Assembly (NCBI RefSeq): GCF_030272615.1
Contig: NC_081406.1
Span: forward strand, 243,841,218-243,903,217
Reading direction: 5' to 3'
Length of the DNA: 62,000 nucleotides
Source: Cryptomeria japonica
Lineage: Eukaryota; Streptophyta; Pinopsida; Cupressales; Cupressaceae
In this document: positions 34,950 through 48,106 of the stretch, one piece after another
Layout of the letters: each line of letters begins with the position of its first letter
How positions within the stretch are numbered: position 1 is the stretch's first letter
Notes under the pieces: generated by a model
The model's database searches: none
What the model saw: the letters and a program-made list of their open reading frames with translations, nothing else
What the model was told of the DNA's origin: nothing
Made by a program: the position numbers and the translations under genes

Positions 34950-34975
34950 TGACCACCATCTTTGTGCACTTACCC
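34950..34975 (-). repeat. X1 right terminal inverted repeat
   Basis: Reads GGGTAAGTGCACAAAGATGG on the minus strand. It is followed by AA at 34976-34977, matching AA at 28795-28796. Confidence 0.85.
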
Positions 34976-35752
34976 AACATAGTCTAAGGTTGGGTAGGTG
35001 AGATCAAAAATATACAACACAATGAAAGCCCAAACCCTAAACAAGATGTAATAATGAAACACAAATAAGGGTAGATCCAAAATCTAATCAAATCTAATAT
35101 AAAAAGAATGCAATCATAAAATCAGATCTCAAAAAAATCATACTTTCATAATCAAAGGCAAACAAGAAAACATATTCACCCACAATGAATCAACTATTAT
35201 AATAGGAAGGTCACTTCATCAAGACAACATCAAGACAACATACCAGTGCCTTATCCTAGGGCATAGAGTCACTTACAATTCAAAGACAACCTAATAATAA
35301 ACTTCAATAAGATTCATTTGCAGATAAACAAGAATGAATAAGCCATTACATACACAACCCAGATTCATACAAATGATATAATCATCATATTTGTATTAAA
35401 AAAAATTATTTCACTAAAAATACCCCAGGAACTTTAATTCTTTCCTTGAATGAAATCCTAGAACAATTCCATAATCTGCCTTGCAGACACGTAAATTGAA
35501 AAACCCTTGACCATTCAATTCACAGTGAAAACATAAATTCAACACAAAGACAATTATGTGAAGATCTCAAATTGCAAATGATATTATATTCTTATTGATA
35601 TCAAAAAGTAAATTCAAAATGCGATTCAACTATGCACTTATCAAATTTTTAAAGGTTAAACTATTATAAGTGTATCAGAGTTTTCAACATCAATAAAAGT
35701 GGCCAACTAGCCATCCTTCTCTACTGATAAAAAAAAAAAGTGGTCATCCCTC
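34976..35752. other. Unassigned AT-rich flank
   Basis: No open frame or repeat of note apart from a doubled ATCAAGACAAC word near 35215-35240. It may be the 3' untranslated side of the minus-strand gene that ends at 35753. Confidence 0.5.
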
Positions 35753-38700
35753 TCAAATTAATCTTGGAGTCCTTTTATAAGATGAGGATGCAACAAGCTT
35801 AGGCTTGCATTGAGGAATCTTGGGTAACAACCTGACATGTCTTTTTTGCTTTAGCATGGCTTGCCACCTATCCACCTCTTTTTGCCTGTTGGCCAACTGA
35901 ATGCCTTTACCTCTTCCAACTTTGCAATTGACTCTGTCCATCTGGCATCTGTAACTGCCCTGGCCTCAACAATAAACTTTGTATGGTCAACCTCAACCTT
36001 GAACAACGAATCAAGCATACTATTAAGGAAATCAACATCAACTTGATCATCTATATGCTTGATTATTTCTTCTCCCTCCAGAATCAAATCAAATTCATTG
36101 GTCCAATCCAAAACTGATTTCAATTATCCATTACTACCATAAATTGAAGGCACCAATGTACTATAACCTTCCCCAAATGTCTGCAATTTTTCATTTATAA
36201 GCACATCCTTCCTTGTGAAAAATGCATATAAGCTACATTGATTACCTCCACCATGTCTTTAGTGTCACTGATCTTGGGAAGGAGCTCGTCACTATACAAA
36301 ATTGCAGTATCCATATTATCCATTAATCTACTTCTTCCTGACCAAACATTGAACAAAGGGCCAAGAAAAACGATAGCCTCAGAGGATTTTTTACTCGCCT
36401 CTTTCAAAGAAATGTGCAAATCATGCACTACCATCAATTTTCCTTTCAATACATTAATCCTGTGTTTCAAAATTTCTGACACAATAGAGATAGCCTTGAC
36501 ATTTTGTTCCTTTTCAAACTTTTCAATTTTCTCTGTGTATTCCTCCATTTTTGTTGTCACATCAGCTGGTATTTCTTGTACTTGTTCTGTAGTCTATATT
36601 GGAGGGGGCTCATTTGCAATTTTTTTCTTTCAACTCCACTAACTCTTCATCCAAAGCGGCCTTCTTTGTTAGTTTCTCTTCATTATTTTTAGCTAATGCA
36701 ATCAATTGGTTATATGTTTGTATGTATCTTCTTGACAAATCCTCTATTTTTGATAAATTTAGGAAAGAAACTTTAGTAAAAAATGAGGCAATCTCCGTGT
36801 CACTTGTGTTCTGCAAATTCCAGATCATTTTGTCATCTTTCTTTTCTACTTGGATATTTAGAAGGTGGGGATTTTGAGTGGAAGGGGCCAAAGACCAAGC
36901 AACAAGTGTCTTTGACTTAGGATTAAATCTTGATCCTCTTATTACATCTCTGATTTCAAATTCAGTTTTAAACAATGGGTCCTCTTTCTTCCTAATCTGT
37001 TCAATAATAAAAATAGACTGGATATCCTAGTCAGGTATCAAAATCATACTTATACTCTTAACCAATTATCTTGCCTGATCCATAGTTATTTGCTCCCTGT
37101 CAGGATCATATTCCTGTAGTGCCTTGACAATCTTCTCATTCTTTTCTACATTTCCTTCCTCTATGATCAAATTTTGTCTTAATTGATTTTATTTCAACCT
37201 TCTCAGAAAATTTTTAAATTCATCTAACTTAATAAAGTCATCATCTTTCATGAACTCATTTGACAACATCACATGCTCATCAAAGCCTTGAGCAAGGGCT
37301 TCATTTGTTTCTTCCTATTCTTCATTTTTTCTGGTTTCTTTGAGATGTGTCCTTATTTGATGAAAGTAGTGTCCTTGTTTTGTAACAATTTCTCTAGCAG
37401 GGTCTCTCCTCACAATTGCACCCACCTCTTTGGTTTTTTGTTTCTTTGAAAGTGACACTCGGGTAGATTGAACTTCATCCCCTCACTCTACATCATCAGC
37501 AAACACAATAAGTGGCCTCTTTCCATGTGAAGATTGTTCATCTTGGGGGTCTTGTTGCTGAGCAACCACTTCTAGATTTCGAGGCATTTGTTCCATCAGA
37601 GTTTCCTATAAACTGAGCATTAATCATCTCCAGGTACGGTTTATCAAGGCAAAAACCTAAGAAAATAGGGTTAACATCCTTCAATTCTTCTTCAACTCTC
37701 ATCAATTTTTTCCATTTTCTTCTCCTTTCTTGTACTTCCTCTTTTCTCAGCAAATTTCTAACCACATGTTCATCATCCAATGGTTCATGGTCCTTTATTG
37801 TGGCCCAAGGTGTCATTTTTGGCAATGCACATTTAATAAATTGTTTAGGATCACAGAATCTAGACACAACATTAACCAACCTATATTGTTTAAGGAAATT
37901 GTTTACTTCATCAAAGGAATTCCTACAAATGGTAAAATCAGACACAACTCAAAGCCTAGGAAGAAAAGAACCCTTCCTATGTTTCTCAAGGTATTCTTTT
38001 TCAACTAGGGTCAATTGCCAAATAAAATCCATAAAAGCAATCCTAGCTAGAACAAATTTTAGTAAAATATGGGGAGGCTGAGGAAACCCATAGACTCTGA
38101 TCACAGTAAAGTTATCAAAAAAGAAAAAGTCCCCCCAGTTATGTGAAATAGACCAGTATTTCCATAATTGGCAAAACAATCCAATTTTCAAAGTAAAGGA
38201 AAGAAGAATGGGGAGAACTATTGTCCCAAACCTGGGTCCATCTTTGTATTGGCATTAAGACATCAAAGTCTTCTTTGAACAACTCCAATTCTTTATCCTT
38301 GAACTCGACATTATAGAGCAAGATTAAATGCATCAGCAATGAATAATGCTTAAATGTAGGGTTGGGTGCATCACTCTGAATTTCAACTAGAGCATTATGA
38401 ATGTGTTCAACCACATAGCCCACATAATCATAATCTTTGTTAGCATTTGGGTGTTGAATGTCCATAGCCATCATCAGTAATATAGCTGACACTGTTGAAT
38501 CTCCATCAAAACCCAACACTCTGCATAATCCATAGATTGTACAATGCATATAATGGTGGAAAGGTGTGATGTCAAATGGTGGCTCGATACTATCCAGAAT
38601 TCTAACTGGTTTCCCATCCACCCTAAGCATGTATCTGGTCATTGCATGCTTCTTGATAAAACCTTTTGTATTTGTCATAATCCTTTGTAATCCGCTCCAA

Positions 38701-39141
38701 ATCTATATATGTACATGCAACACTAATAATCTAGAAAGCTTCAACGAAGCTTGCTCTGTTAATTGAAACTAGGGCAGACTGGTTCTTTCTTCTGATTACC
38801 CTAGATATTGGGAAATAGCGTTTGGCCAACTCTTTGATCAAATCCATATCAACATACACATTTGGCACAATTAACTTTGCCATATTTAAATCCCAGGGGT
38901 TTGACATCGACACACCCTTAACCCTATTATTCTAGAAATAATGAAATAGAGTAGTACCTGACATATAAAGCATGGTCAAGTTTCTGCATTAGCTCCATAA
39001 ATCTTTCCATGTCATTTCATTTGTATTCAAAGCAATGGAAGTCCCTAGCAGCAAATCTACAAATTCTTCTTTGTATTTCTTATCCTTCTTTTCCTTAGTG
39101 GCCTTGGGCTTGGAACCTCCACTTGTCGTCGCCTTGCTCAT
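35753..39141 (-). pseudogene. Long broken gene of unknown function, coiled-coil rich
   Basis: Minus-strand coding from an ATG at 39141 (start SKATTSGGSKPKATKEKKDK, a basic N-terminus) to a stop at 35753, roughly 1,100 codons in several frames. Segments in order: basic N-terminus; VPNVYVDMDLIKELAKRYFP (38731-38913); a hydrophobic globular part with PFDITPFHHYMHC and MAMDIQHPN (38139-38678); FDEVNNFLKQYRLVNVVSRF (37538-37945); a Lys/Glu-rich linker with KKQKTKEVG (about 37400-37500); and two long amphipathic stretches likely to form coiled coils (36195-36560, 36610-36975). The tail is QKEVDRWQAMLKQKRHVR. At least four frameshifts and several stops. No enzyme motif is seen. A retroelement-associated or gag-like protein is one possibility; a host gene remnant is another. 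Confidence 0.6.
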
Positions 39142-40560
39142 TTTAGCAATAGAAGAAAAACTTAACCAATTTTCTGAATTTTCCCCACACCCAACACTTT
39201 GGATTCTCCAATGTTGTTGCAGAGCTCAATTCACTGGATTACCTCGAAGGTAGAATGCAATTATACAAAATCTCGGCTCGATCATGCAATTTATGGTATT
39301 TGGGTGCCATCACTTCTCTCATTAATTGGCACACTTGCATGGAATAGCTAATGTGGCATTAATTCAAAGCTGAAGTACTGGAGAAAAATTTGAGTTCATG
39401 CCCTTCTATTTGATTGTCATTCAAAACTTTTACAAAACCCAGCAAACAAGTCTACATGTCAATCCCTGATTGCTTAGCACCCCTTTTTCTCTTTTCTATC
39501 TCAGTTAATTTTTAGAGTGTCATTCAAGAACGTGGCAACAACTCACAATCTCGCATGATGAACTACACTTCCTTCAATCTCCTTTGCGAGCTAGCGACCA
39601 AGCCATTCCCCATCTTTAATCGCACACTCGCAACCTGTTATAATAATTTGGAAAGTAACCGACAAGTTAGTGACAATGCTACTAAATCCTCTTAATTGCA
39701 AGCTCGTAACCTCTTTAACAAATCCTCAAAGAATCTTGTGAGTGAGTGATAGAAGTTGATCTTCATCAATCCCTTCAGTTGCAACCTTGCAATAGCATTT
39801 CGAATATTCTTTCTTTACCTGCGAGCTGGCGACCACTACAAATCTAACAAAACAACTTATTTCATTGCAAGATCGCAACTCAAAACTTAACTTGACTTAA
39901 ACCCTTGTGAGCCCGCGACAACAAGACACTTAACCACCATCACATGCTCGCAACACTTTTTGACTTAAGACTTACAAACCCGCGAGGATGCGATGACTAC
40001 AAAGTCAGACCAAAACTTACCTGTCCCCAGATCGCAACATAAAATGTTAAACAAATTCAAAACCTGTGAGCAAGCAACCAAACCAACTAAGTTATGATAC
40101 GAACCACATCGCATGATCACAAATTAAAATGACTTAACTGTGAACACCTCGCGACCTTTTGATAACATAAAACCACACCCAGTTGTGCAACCTCGCAACA
40201 TAAAATGGTCAAGTGCAAAACTTCTCGCAAGGCAATGACAACTAAAATCTCCCAGTACTCACAAGCTCGCGACTTAAATTGTCTTGATGACAAAGGACCT
40301 GCGAGTTAGCGATAACCATAAAATCTCAAACTATTTATCTCTTTACTGAAATGACCCAACGAGTACCAACAAAAATCAATAGTTGCTCACTCTCCAATGT
40401 TTTATGTTACCTTCATAAATAGGCGCGAACAGTGGCACATCATGTCCATTAAAAAAAGATGAGACACGTGGCAATGGCACAACATCTCCATTTCTCGATC
40501 CGACAATACTTAGCAATTCTTAACCTTGCGAATTGACGACAAGGCAATTTTTTTGCCACT
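39142..40560. other. Degenerate GCGAGCTAGCGAC-word region
   Basis: From about 39585 to 40560 words such as GCGAGCTAGCGACC, GAGCTGGCGACC and GCAAGCTCGCGAC recur every 50-100 bases amid AT-rich sequence, alternating in orientation. This is the same vocabulary as the tandem repeats at 25639-26712. Bases 39142-39584 hold the likely upstream side of the minus-strand gene, with nothing recognisable. Confidence 0.6.
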
Positions 40561-40890
40561 AGCACTTCACTCTCTAGCTCGCAATTTGACCACGTCTGAA
40601 GACATTTAACCTCACAAGCTAGCGATAACCATAAAACTTAACCACAAACTATCAAGTTGCTAGCTCGCAACCTAAAGATGCCAGCATTAAACAAACATGA
40701 GAGCCGACGACAACTGTATGAAATGACTTACTTGCTAACTCTTGTGGCTATAATGCATGACATCAGACCGACTCGAGACCTCGCGACCAAAACAATTTCA
40801 TTAACAATCTCTAGCTCGCTAATATAAAATGCTAAAACCTAAAAAACTAGAGACCTCGTGATTTAAACCCAAACCAACACTCACTAACTC
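40561..40890 (+). repeat. Distant copy of the 311-bp repeat
   Basis: From TAGCACTTCACT through GACATTTAACCTC (about 40600) to about 40885 this matches the units at 25977 and 26288 in the same orientation, 14.3-14.6 kb away, with moderate divergence. Confidence 0.85.
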
Positions 40891-41559
40891 ACCACTTAAA
40901 TTGTTAAACATGAAATTGATCTGTGAGTTAGAGATGAAACATTAAACATGTCTGACCAACTATTTGACCACACTTGATGTTGGCATGGACAAATAAAGAG
41001 AGGACAACTCATATTTTCAACGCATGACAACTTCAGTTTACTAGCCAACTAAGGCAAAAAACAAACACAAAACCCTAATCGCTATGAACATGACCAAAAA
41101 TTCCATTAAACCAGAGGATAAACCCACGACATGAATCGAAGCTCGACATGACTTGCAGTCCTAACAGGAGTTGGGATTTTGGAAAAATGGAAAAAATGTT
41201 GTTCTAACATCATGTTAAGCATTTAATGTAGAACAATAGAAAGGTTCTAACAGTTATGCAATAATTTTATGGATCTTGTGACACAAATTGTTGTATTTCA
41301 TGTTCAACATAATGTGGAACCAATTTACTAATAATTCAATTGTTTATTAATAATTTAGAAACTAAATTCTAATTGTTTACTAATAATTCAAATTCACAAT
41401 TAAAAATATGAAATAAGTATCTGTTCTAATTGACAAATTCAACGAATAAAATATCAAAAATCATCAATAACAACTATAGTATTGTAAATTGTGATATGAC
41501 TCAAGAACTGTAGTATAAATACCTAAAAACTAACTGCTAATTCACTTCAGTGACTCGGT
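40891..41559. other. No gene seen
   Basis: AT-rich spacer between the repeat copy and the hAT pseudogene; includes doubled TAATTGTTTACTAATAATTC words near 41330-41400. Confidence 0.5.
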
Positions 41560-44263
41560 CTGAGGCTTCTATATCCGGACTCAAGATCATGAACTTGACT
41601 AGTACTAACAAGTTCATCTTCATTCTGAGTCGGGTATTCAAAAATTTCTTCATCTTCATGCTAACTCTGAGTCTAAGATCCATCATTTGTCTCAACACTA
41701 GCAGTAGCACCACCAACTTTTAAAGTGTTGCACAACCCTCATCTTTCACGCATGAAATTCTAGATTGCCAATTCCCTATCATATGGAAAATCTGTAACAT
41801 TATACTGAGTTAGAAACAACCTTAAGGAAGTTTCCAAATTTTTGTCTAATTTGTTTTTGATCTTTGATTTCAAAAGCCCTAATGCACACAAAACTTTCTC
41901 ATCTTCCACTGACCCCAATATCATTGTTTGACATAAATCAGCAAGTTTGAAATATTCTGGTATTGCATTATGCAATACTTCACTCTAATCTATCCTTTTC
42001 CAAAGCATTATGATTGATCCAGGTTCAAATGGATTCTTGAAGTTTTCCAACTGTTGTTTCATACACAATGCAAAGCGTTTACATTACTTTTTAAGATGTT
42101 TTGAATTTAAAATTCCTTCTATTGGTTGTCCATTGCAATATGCATCTTTTGAAAATGTCAATATCAATTCCTCTAGTTTTTTATGAAACACCTTTGCGTC
42201 ATTTGGATTATCTCCAATTGAATGCCAAAATTGAGGATACACACAACCCATGGCTTCAAGTATTTATTCTCAAGGAATCTTTCATGAATCTCAGTTGAAA
42301 GTTCATATGCAATAGACTTCAGATTATCACTAACAAATTTAACAATCCTGTCAAAATCTTCCTTTTTAACTAGTAGTGCTTTGCCTCGCTTGCACGTCTT
42401 AGATTGGTGCATTAGTATCTGAAATCCTTTTACAAAGACACAACTCATTTTTTGCATTGAAATGTAAAAAAAATTCAGCATGATTCAAATCTGTAATTAT
42501 CTGCCACCTAAAAAATTAGGGCTTCGCCCTATTAGATCTGAATATAGACTATCCAGGGGCAAGCATGTCATTTTACGTAGAGTGTTATACTCATTGATAT
42601 ACATAGATCTATCTTGGGCTTTCTTAACAAGTTTGTTCATTGAATCTAGCATGGGCAGAAGACTAGCTAAAGTTAACAGAGTCTCTATATCACTTTTATG
42701 TAAGAGATTAGGAGCTTTGTCTACTGTGAGGTGTTGCTCGTACATTAGTCCGATCAAGGATTGATATTCTATTAGAACTCATTCCGCTAGTCCATGCAAG
42801 GAGATCCATCTGGTCTCAACATCCCTCACAAGCTTGTTTCCTGCTATTACTCCCTCAACAAAAATTTGAAATTCTGCAAAATGTTTAGGACTTCAGCAGA
42901 AGTATGAGTGGAGCTCGTGGACCAAATCTTCAAATTTTCACCATATAGGGAAATTGCTTTCAATTCTATATGCTAAATTCATTCGATGGGCCATGTAGTG
43001 AATGTCAAGCATGTATGGTGCAATACTAGTTTGTAATCTTGCGCAAAGACCGGTCCTTTGACCTTGCATCACTACAGCTCCATCAGCTCCAACACACACC
43101 AACTTCTTGGCAATTGTCAAGTCATCCATACTAGCAATTTCATTCAAAGGTTTCTTAACTTCCAAATATATTTTTTGTTGTTGTTGAATTTCCTTAATTT
43201 TTACGAACACAGAGTAGATGAGCTCAGCAGACATGTTCTTTTACGGTATACACATGCATACAGACCCAAGCAGTGTTATCTACTATAGTAACTTCATCTA
43301 TGGATAATGAAATGAATTTTGACTCTTTTACACTCTCCTGTAAATTTCTCTCTTCCACCTCAGTGAGACAGTTTTCCATTTCCCATCTAACGTTTATTGA
43401 CCAATGTGAAATAGGATAGTGAGGAGCATTCAAAAAAGATAATAAATTACTATATTCTGGGAAATCTTTCATAGGACAACTTCTTGATAGAATTTGAAAA
43501 ATAACACTCATCTGAACAGTCTTTGCCAGGTTTGCATCTTTCACTGCATGTTCAAGCCCAACCTTGATTGTATTTCCACTATTACCAATCAATGTAATTT
43601 TGTGGTTATGCTCTTCATATTCTGTGACATACTTAACATGAATACATTCTTCCTTTGATTTCCATCTTACTAATGGTGTTTCCTTTCCATCTATGATCTA
43701 TTTTTCATAAACCTTACCAATATGCTTTTCTATGGTGTCAAGCTTTAGCTACATCTTCTTCTCTCTTTTAGTTTTCCAGCTACAAATCTTACATCTGCAT
43801 TTTTTTGGTTGTTCATCATTCTTTGGGACTAGTTCAATGAATGGGTACTTTTCTACCTAATCAATCTTAAAACTCCTTGACATTTCCCACTCCCACCCCA
43901 TTTTTACTTTCCTTTTTCTTTTCTTCCTACCAACATCATCTTCAGTACTAGCCTCATTTGATGCATTTAACTCGATGACAATCCCACCTTGTGGTGGTGG
44001 TGAGCTATTGTGAATGGCTTTTGCAACTGCAAAAGTCGATGGACCAGAAACTTTGACAATTCCAAAGTAAGACTTTATGGTAGTATCTTTAAATTTTGGG
44101 CATTTTGATGAACTCCCAATCCATTTAGTTTCACTGCCCTGAGGAGTCTTACCCAAGTGTCTGACATCCCAATCCCTTCACCACCCTGAGGAATCTTAGT
44201 CTCACCCTTGTCTGACATCTCAATCCCTTCACCAGCCTGAGGAGTCTCACCCATGTCTGACAT
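41560..44263 (-). pseudogene. hAT-superfamily transposase pseudogene
   Basis: Minus-strand coding in several frames. After a repetitive N-terminus comes a Lys/Arg-rich segment (GRKKRKRKVKMG), then a BED-like zinc motif (CRCKIC...H, about 43750-43810). SLSIDEVTIVDNTAWVCMHV (43224-43592) carries the first catalytic Asp region, and VGADGAVVMQGQRTG followed by HYMAHRMNLAY (42938-43234) is the characteristic hAT block with the second Asp. A C-terminal part (41760-41975) ends near the position of the dimerisation region. Stops and frameshifts separate the pieces. Terminal inverted repeats and the expected 8-bp target duplication were not found. Confidence 0.85.
44139..44263 (-). repeat. Three repeats at the N-terminus of the hAT pseudogene
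   Basis: Three units of 48-60 bp, each encoding a variant of MSDxGET...PQGGEGI. A coding minisatellite that expanded at the N-terminus; the last unit shifts frame. Confidence 0.8.
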
Positions 44264-47200
44264 CTTGACCTCTCACTATGAATTAAAACTAATACTATCA
44301 AGTATGAAGAAATGATTACTCATCTAAGTTATGCCTTCTCAATTCTCTGGATCAGGAATGCTTGGGCCTTTGTTGCAGGATTGTAACTCTGGTCCTCCTC
44401 CCTACAATCAACTTCGACGTTCCAACTCAAATTGCAAAATGCGAATTGAGAGATCCCAAATTTACTAATTAGACACAAACAAATTGTAAGAAAGAGTGTT
44501 TCAAACTTTCAATTGTATTTATATCAATCCATGATTGCATTTTTGGTGAATTCTGCAAGCGTTTCAAATGCATCTTGATTCAAGCGGGGCGAAATGGGTC
44601 CCTGAATGCTTATAATATTTTAATTGATTTTGGCGAATTGGACCTCATTATTCTTAACATGAAATTTAACAATAGGTGAAATGGATCGACGCATGCAATG
44701 AAGATTTAATTTACCCTTGGCGAAATAGGTCCTGGGTACAGGGTCGTTTTACTATTTCTAGCGAATAACAGAGGTGATCTAATACCCATGTTCGAGTGAT
44801 TCTAGGTGAATATTACAGGCATCCACGTGGAATGGTATGTGGTCAATGGCGAAGCTAGAATACAGTGGACCATTAACCCCAAAATTCTGGGCAATTTGAC
44901 CAATGTGTTGCCCTAGACTATTTGCCATTTTCAGAAAAATGAAATCATGGAATTTGCCAATTGGAAAAGATTCACTACTAAAAAACTCTTTGCACTCCTC
45001 TCTTCTTTGTCTTTCCTCTCTCTCCATTTTCTATCTTAGTCTTCTTTCATCTTTGTTAGGGCTAGTCATTGTGTCTAATCTCCTTCTCTTTGTTTTCTCC
45101 TTGATCCCTCTTGTGTTCTTGCTATCTACTTTTCTCGTGTCTATAATTTGGTCTTGCATTAATCCTATATTACATCCCATGATAATTATTTGCTTGGTTT
45201 TTTTCAATATTCACATATCTTCATTCTTTTCTAGACTCTTTTCCCCTTTCCATCCTCCATCCCCTTGGTACTTAACCCCCTCTCACAAGGTAGACATCAA
45301 GAAGATAGATTTTTACCATTTTATCTTTATTCACTATTCTTCTTTTGATTTAGTATTGATTGAATTAAAAAAAATCATTCTTGACAATGTCCCAACAGAA
45401 CCTAAAAAGGATCTCAACACAGAACCAATATTAGCAAAAAATCTAAGAGAGATAGGCCAGAGTTGTGTTCCCAAAGGGTTTTTGCTAGTTGTAGTCTATA
45501 ACCCTAGAGGTCGTCCTATTGAGGTGGCAATTAGATGAATTATAGATCCAATTTAACGTATTAAATAAAAAAATATCATACACAATATTAGAGTAGCATG
45601 ATAGATTTATTTGTATTAATAACTTATAATGTAATGTGAAATCCTTATATCCCCTTTATCATGTATATCTTCTATTATACCACCTTATTCATATACTTAA
45701 TTTCTCCTTAGTCACCTTGTGACTACATACCTATCTTATACTTATATCTCTCTTTAGGGTTGTAGCCCTCTGATGGTAACTTTCTAACTAATTTATTTCT
45801 TAGCTTATTTATTTTATAACTTTGTTTATTGGATTACATTCTTATGCTTTCGAACTGGTGTTTGTAACCTATTTTTCAGTCAACACCACCAATCAATAGT
45901 CTTTTATCCAAGTCGGTTCTAGAAAATAAACTTCTAGATCAACCTTGTGAAATCATTCAACAAATATTTTTCTCAACCTTCAAAATTAGCGATGAGGCTA
46001 TACCAACTTGTCACAATTACATGGTACAACTATTCGTGAACCACCCCTTCTAGGCGCCAAAAAGTAAACTAGCTATCTTCTTCTTTTTACATTAAGTTTA
46101 GAGACATGTAGGTAGCTTCTATGTGTCCCATGATATATAGCTATAGGAACCTTTCCCAAGAATTCTAGTGATTCTTTGTTAGATTAGGTTCTAACTAGGT
46201 TCGTCTTAACTTGAGGACTATTTAGAGTTTTTGTTGTAAAATGTAGCAAATGATAAATCAACTCAAACTTCTTTCTTAAGGGATTCGTATTTAGTATAAA
46301 GAGATATGAAATATTTTATTAAATATAAATTACCTCTTCTTCTATTGGATCTTCTCTTCATTGAAATAATTTGGGTTGGAAGGGATTAGGTGGATAAACA
46401 AAAGTTTGGTTGACCAATTCCTCTCCTAGTAGGTGATTTTGGATTTCTAGGGAAATTATGACCATGCATGACTTATAATATCATTTTTATCATGTATTTG
46501 TGTATTTTAGCCATTTCTCCTTGACCTACCTTCAAATTGAATAATTAATCAAATATTTCATGAGCCTTTACTCCTCTTATTTACTTTTTACAAAATTATG
46601 TTAGCTCTTGTTCCCAAGTTGGAAAGATCAATGGTCTAATATCATTGCAATGACCCTTGATGGATGTTTTATGTAAATAAATTTAATATTTATGTATTTT
46701 TACTAGATCTTGAAAAAAACCATATTTCTTAATAGTCTATACATCATATCTACAACCCATAGTAAAATGAAGTTATTAGAGAAATAAACATCATTAATAT
46801 TCTTATTATTAATGAAATATAGAAATACTTCAAGATATGTTATAATAATAAGGGAACAATAGTTGCAATAGTAGTAACAACTTAAAAATAAATAACTTGA
46901 GTCCATAACAACTACAAATGATATAATTGATGAATCTAAAATTTATGACCATAAAAACTTATTCATGGCCCTTGAATCAAATTTTCCCATAGGGTCAAAT
47001 CGAATTTATACTTTGATCCTTGAAATCAAAGGGTTTTCATCCTTTTATCTCCAATAAATCTAAGGGTTTCCATTCACAAATCTAGTTTCTTCAACATGGG
47101 TGATTGAACTAAGTTTCACCAAGATATTTTGTGTGTAAAATATGGGATCCCTTGAGTGGATGTTTCACTCTTAATATCTTTGAAATTGACAATTATTATG

Positions 47201-48106
47201 CAATATTTCCAAGATAATAGTTAAGATTATACAAGGACTAAGGCCAATGGATTAATGAAAGCATGGCCATCTTCCACCTCAAGCACCATAAGTACATGTG
47301 AAATCACACCCTTAGTATAAAATTAGTTTAAGGGGAGGGACAAGGGTGAGGGTGAGGGAGTCCCCTTTTGGAGTAGCTGTAGTGTTAAAAATAGTCACTA
47401 ATGACATCTTGAGTCATACAAGGATGTAGGTGAAAATTTCAAATAGTGAAAAATGATGGGAATTTCAAATTTTGGAGGTTGGAGATACCTCATGACTCTT
47501 ACGACTTGCTGGGGATTGGAGTTTGATGGTAGCATGGGAAAGGTACTTGGGTAATGAAAAACTTTAAATCCATATAAGGCAAGAGAAAGAGTGGGGTTTG
47601 TCAAAAAGAGATGACATGATGAACAACTCTAAAATCCCACCAGAAGAAGAGTATAAAGGTAGAGAATCTTATGTAAAAATAGGAAATGACACTCTTTTTG
47701 GAACTATGAGATGTTAGTTCTAAATCTATTGCACTCACGAATAGAAATGAAACAAGTAATTAAATCTAAAACTAATCACAATTTAAAAATAACATTTAAA
47801 AATTATAAATAAATCATATCTTAATTCAACATTCACATTACTCACACAATGATTAGAAACATTAGATGAAATTATTTTCAATATCAAATCAAAAGATGAT
47901 CAACATAATCTTTAATATCTTTGCTAATTGGCAACCAATCAACAATTAAATTCATTGAAAAATATTCATAACTTACTATAAAAATAAATATGTTGCACAT
48001 TAACATTTAAATACTAAAATAAAATTCCTTTTTTGTCAAGCCTTCTGCTGAAAATGAGTCAATTGGAAACTCCCTTTGATTTGCAACTTTTGCATTCCAA
48101 AGAATC
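44264..48106. other. Long stretch without recognised genes
   Basis: Bases 44580-44780 contain repeated GCGAAATGGGTCC-like words. A plus-strand open frame at 44903-45538 (211 codons) begins with a very hydrophobic Leu/Ser-rich half and ends with a more ordinary tail (VPTEPKKDLNTEPILAKN); it is unusually long for this DNA but resembles nothing I know. Bases 45540-48106 are AT-rich, with no domain or repeat of note. Confidence 0.4.

Larger units (their letters stand above)
28797..34975 (+). mobile_element. DNA transposon X1 (internally deleted copy)
   Basis: 6179 bp bounded by 26-bp terminal inverted repeats and flanked by AA on both sides (possible 2-bp target duplication). From left to right it holds a palindrome array (28868-29070), a ten-exon gene (29196-31810), about two tandem units of 344 bp (32290-32945), a GA microsatellite (32945-33595), a second palindrome array (33960-34100) and a right arm of about 0.85 kb. 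Every block recurs in reverse orientation in X2. Compared with X2 it lacks the transposase gene and its flanks. It would have needed a transposase supplied by a longer relative. Confidence 0.85.

Noticed and set aside
28801-34970. GTGCAC as a 6-bp target duplication of X1
   Set aside because: It is a palindrome that overlaps the inverted repeat itself, and the equivalent positions in X2 do not match (GCGCAC versus GTGCAT).
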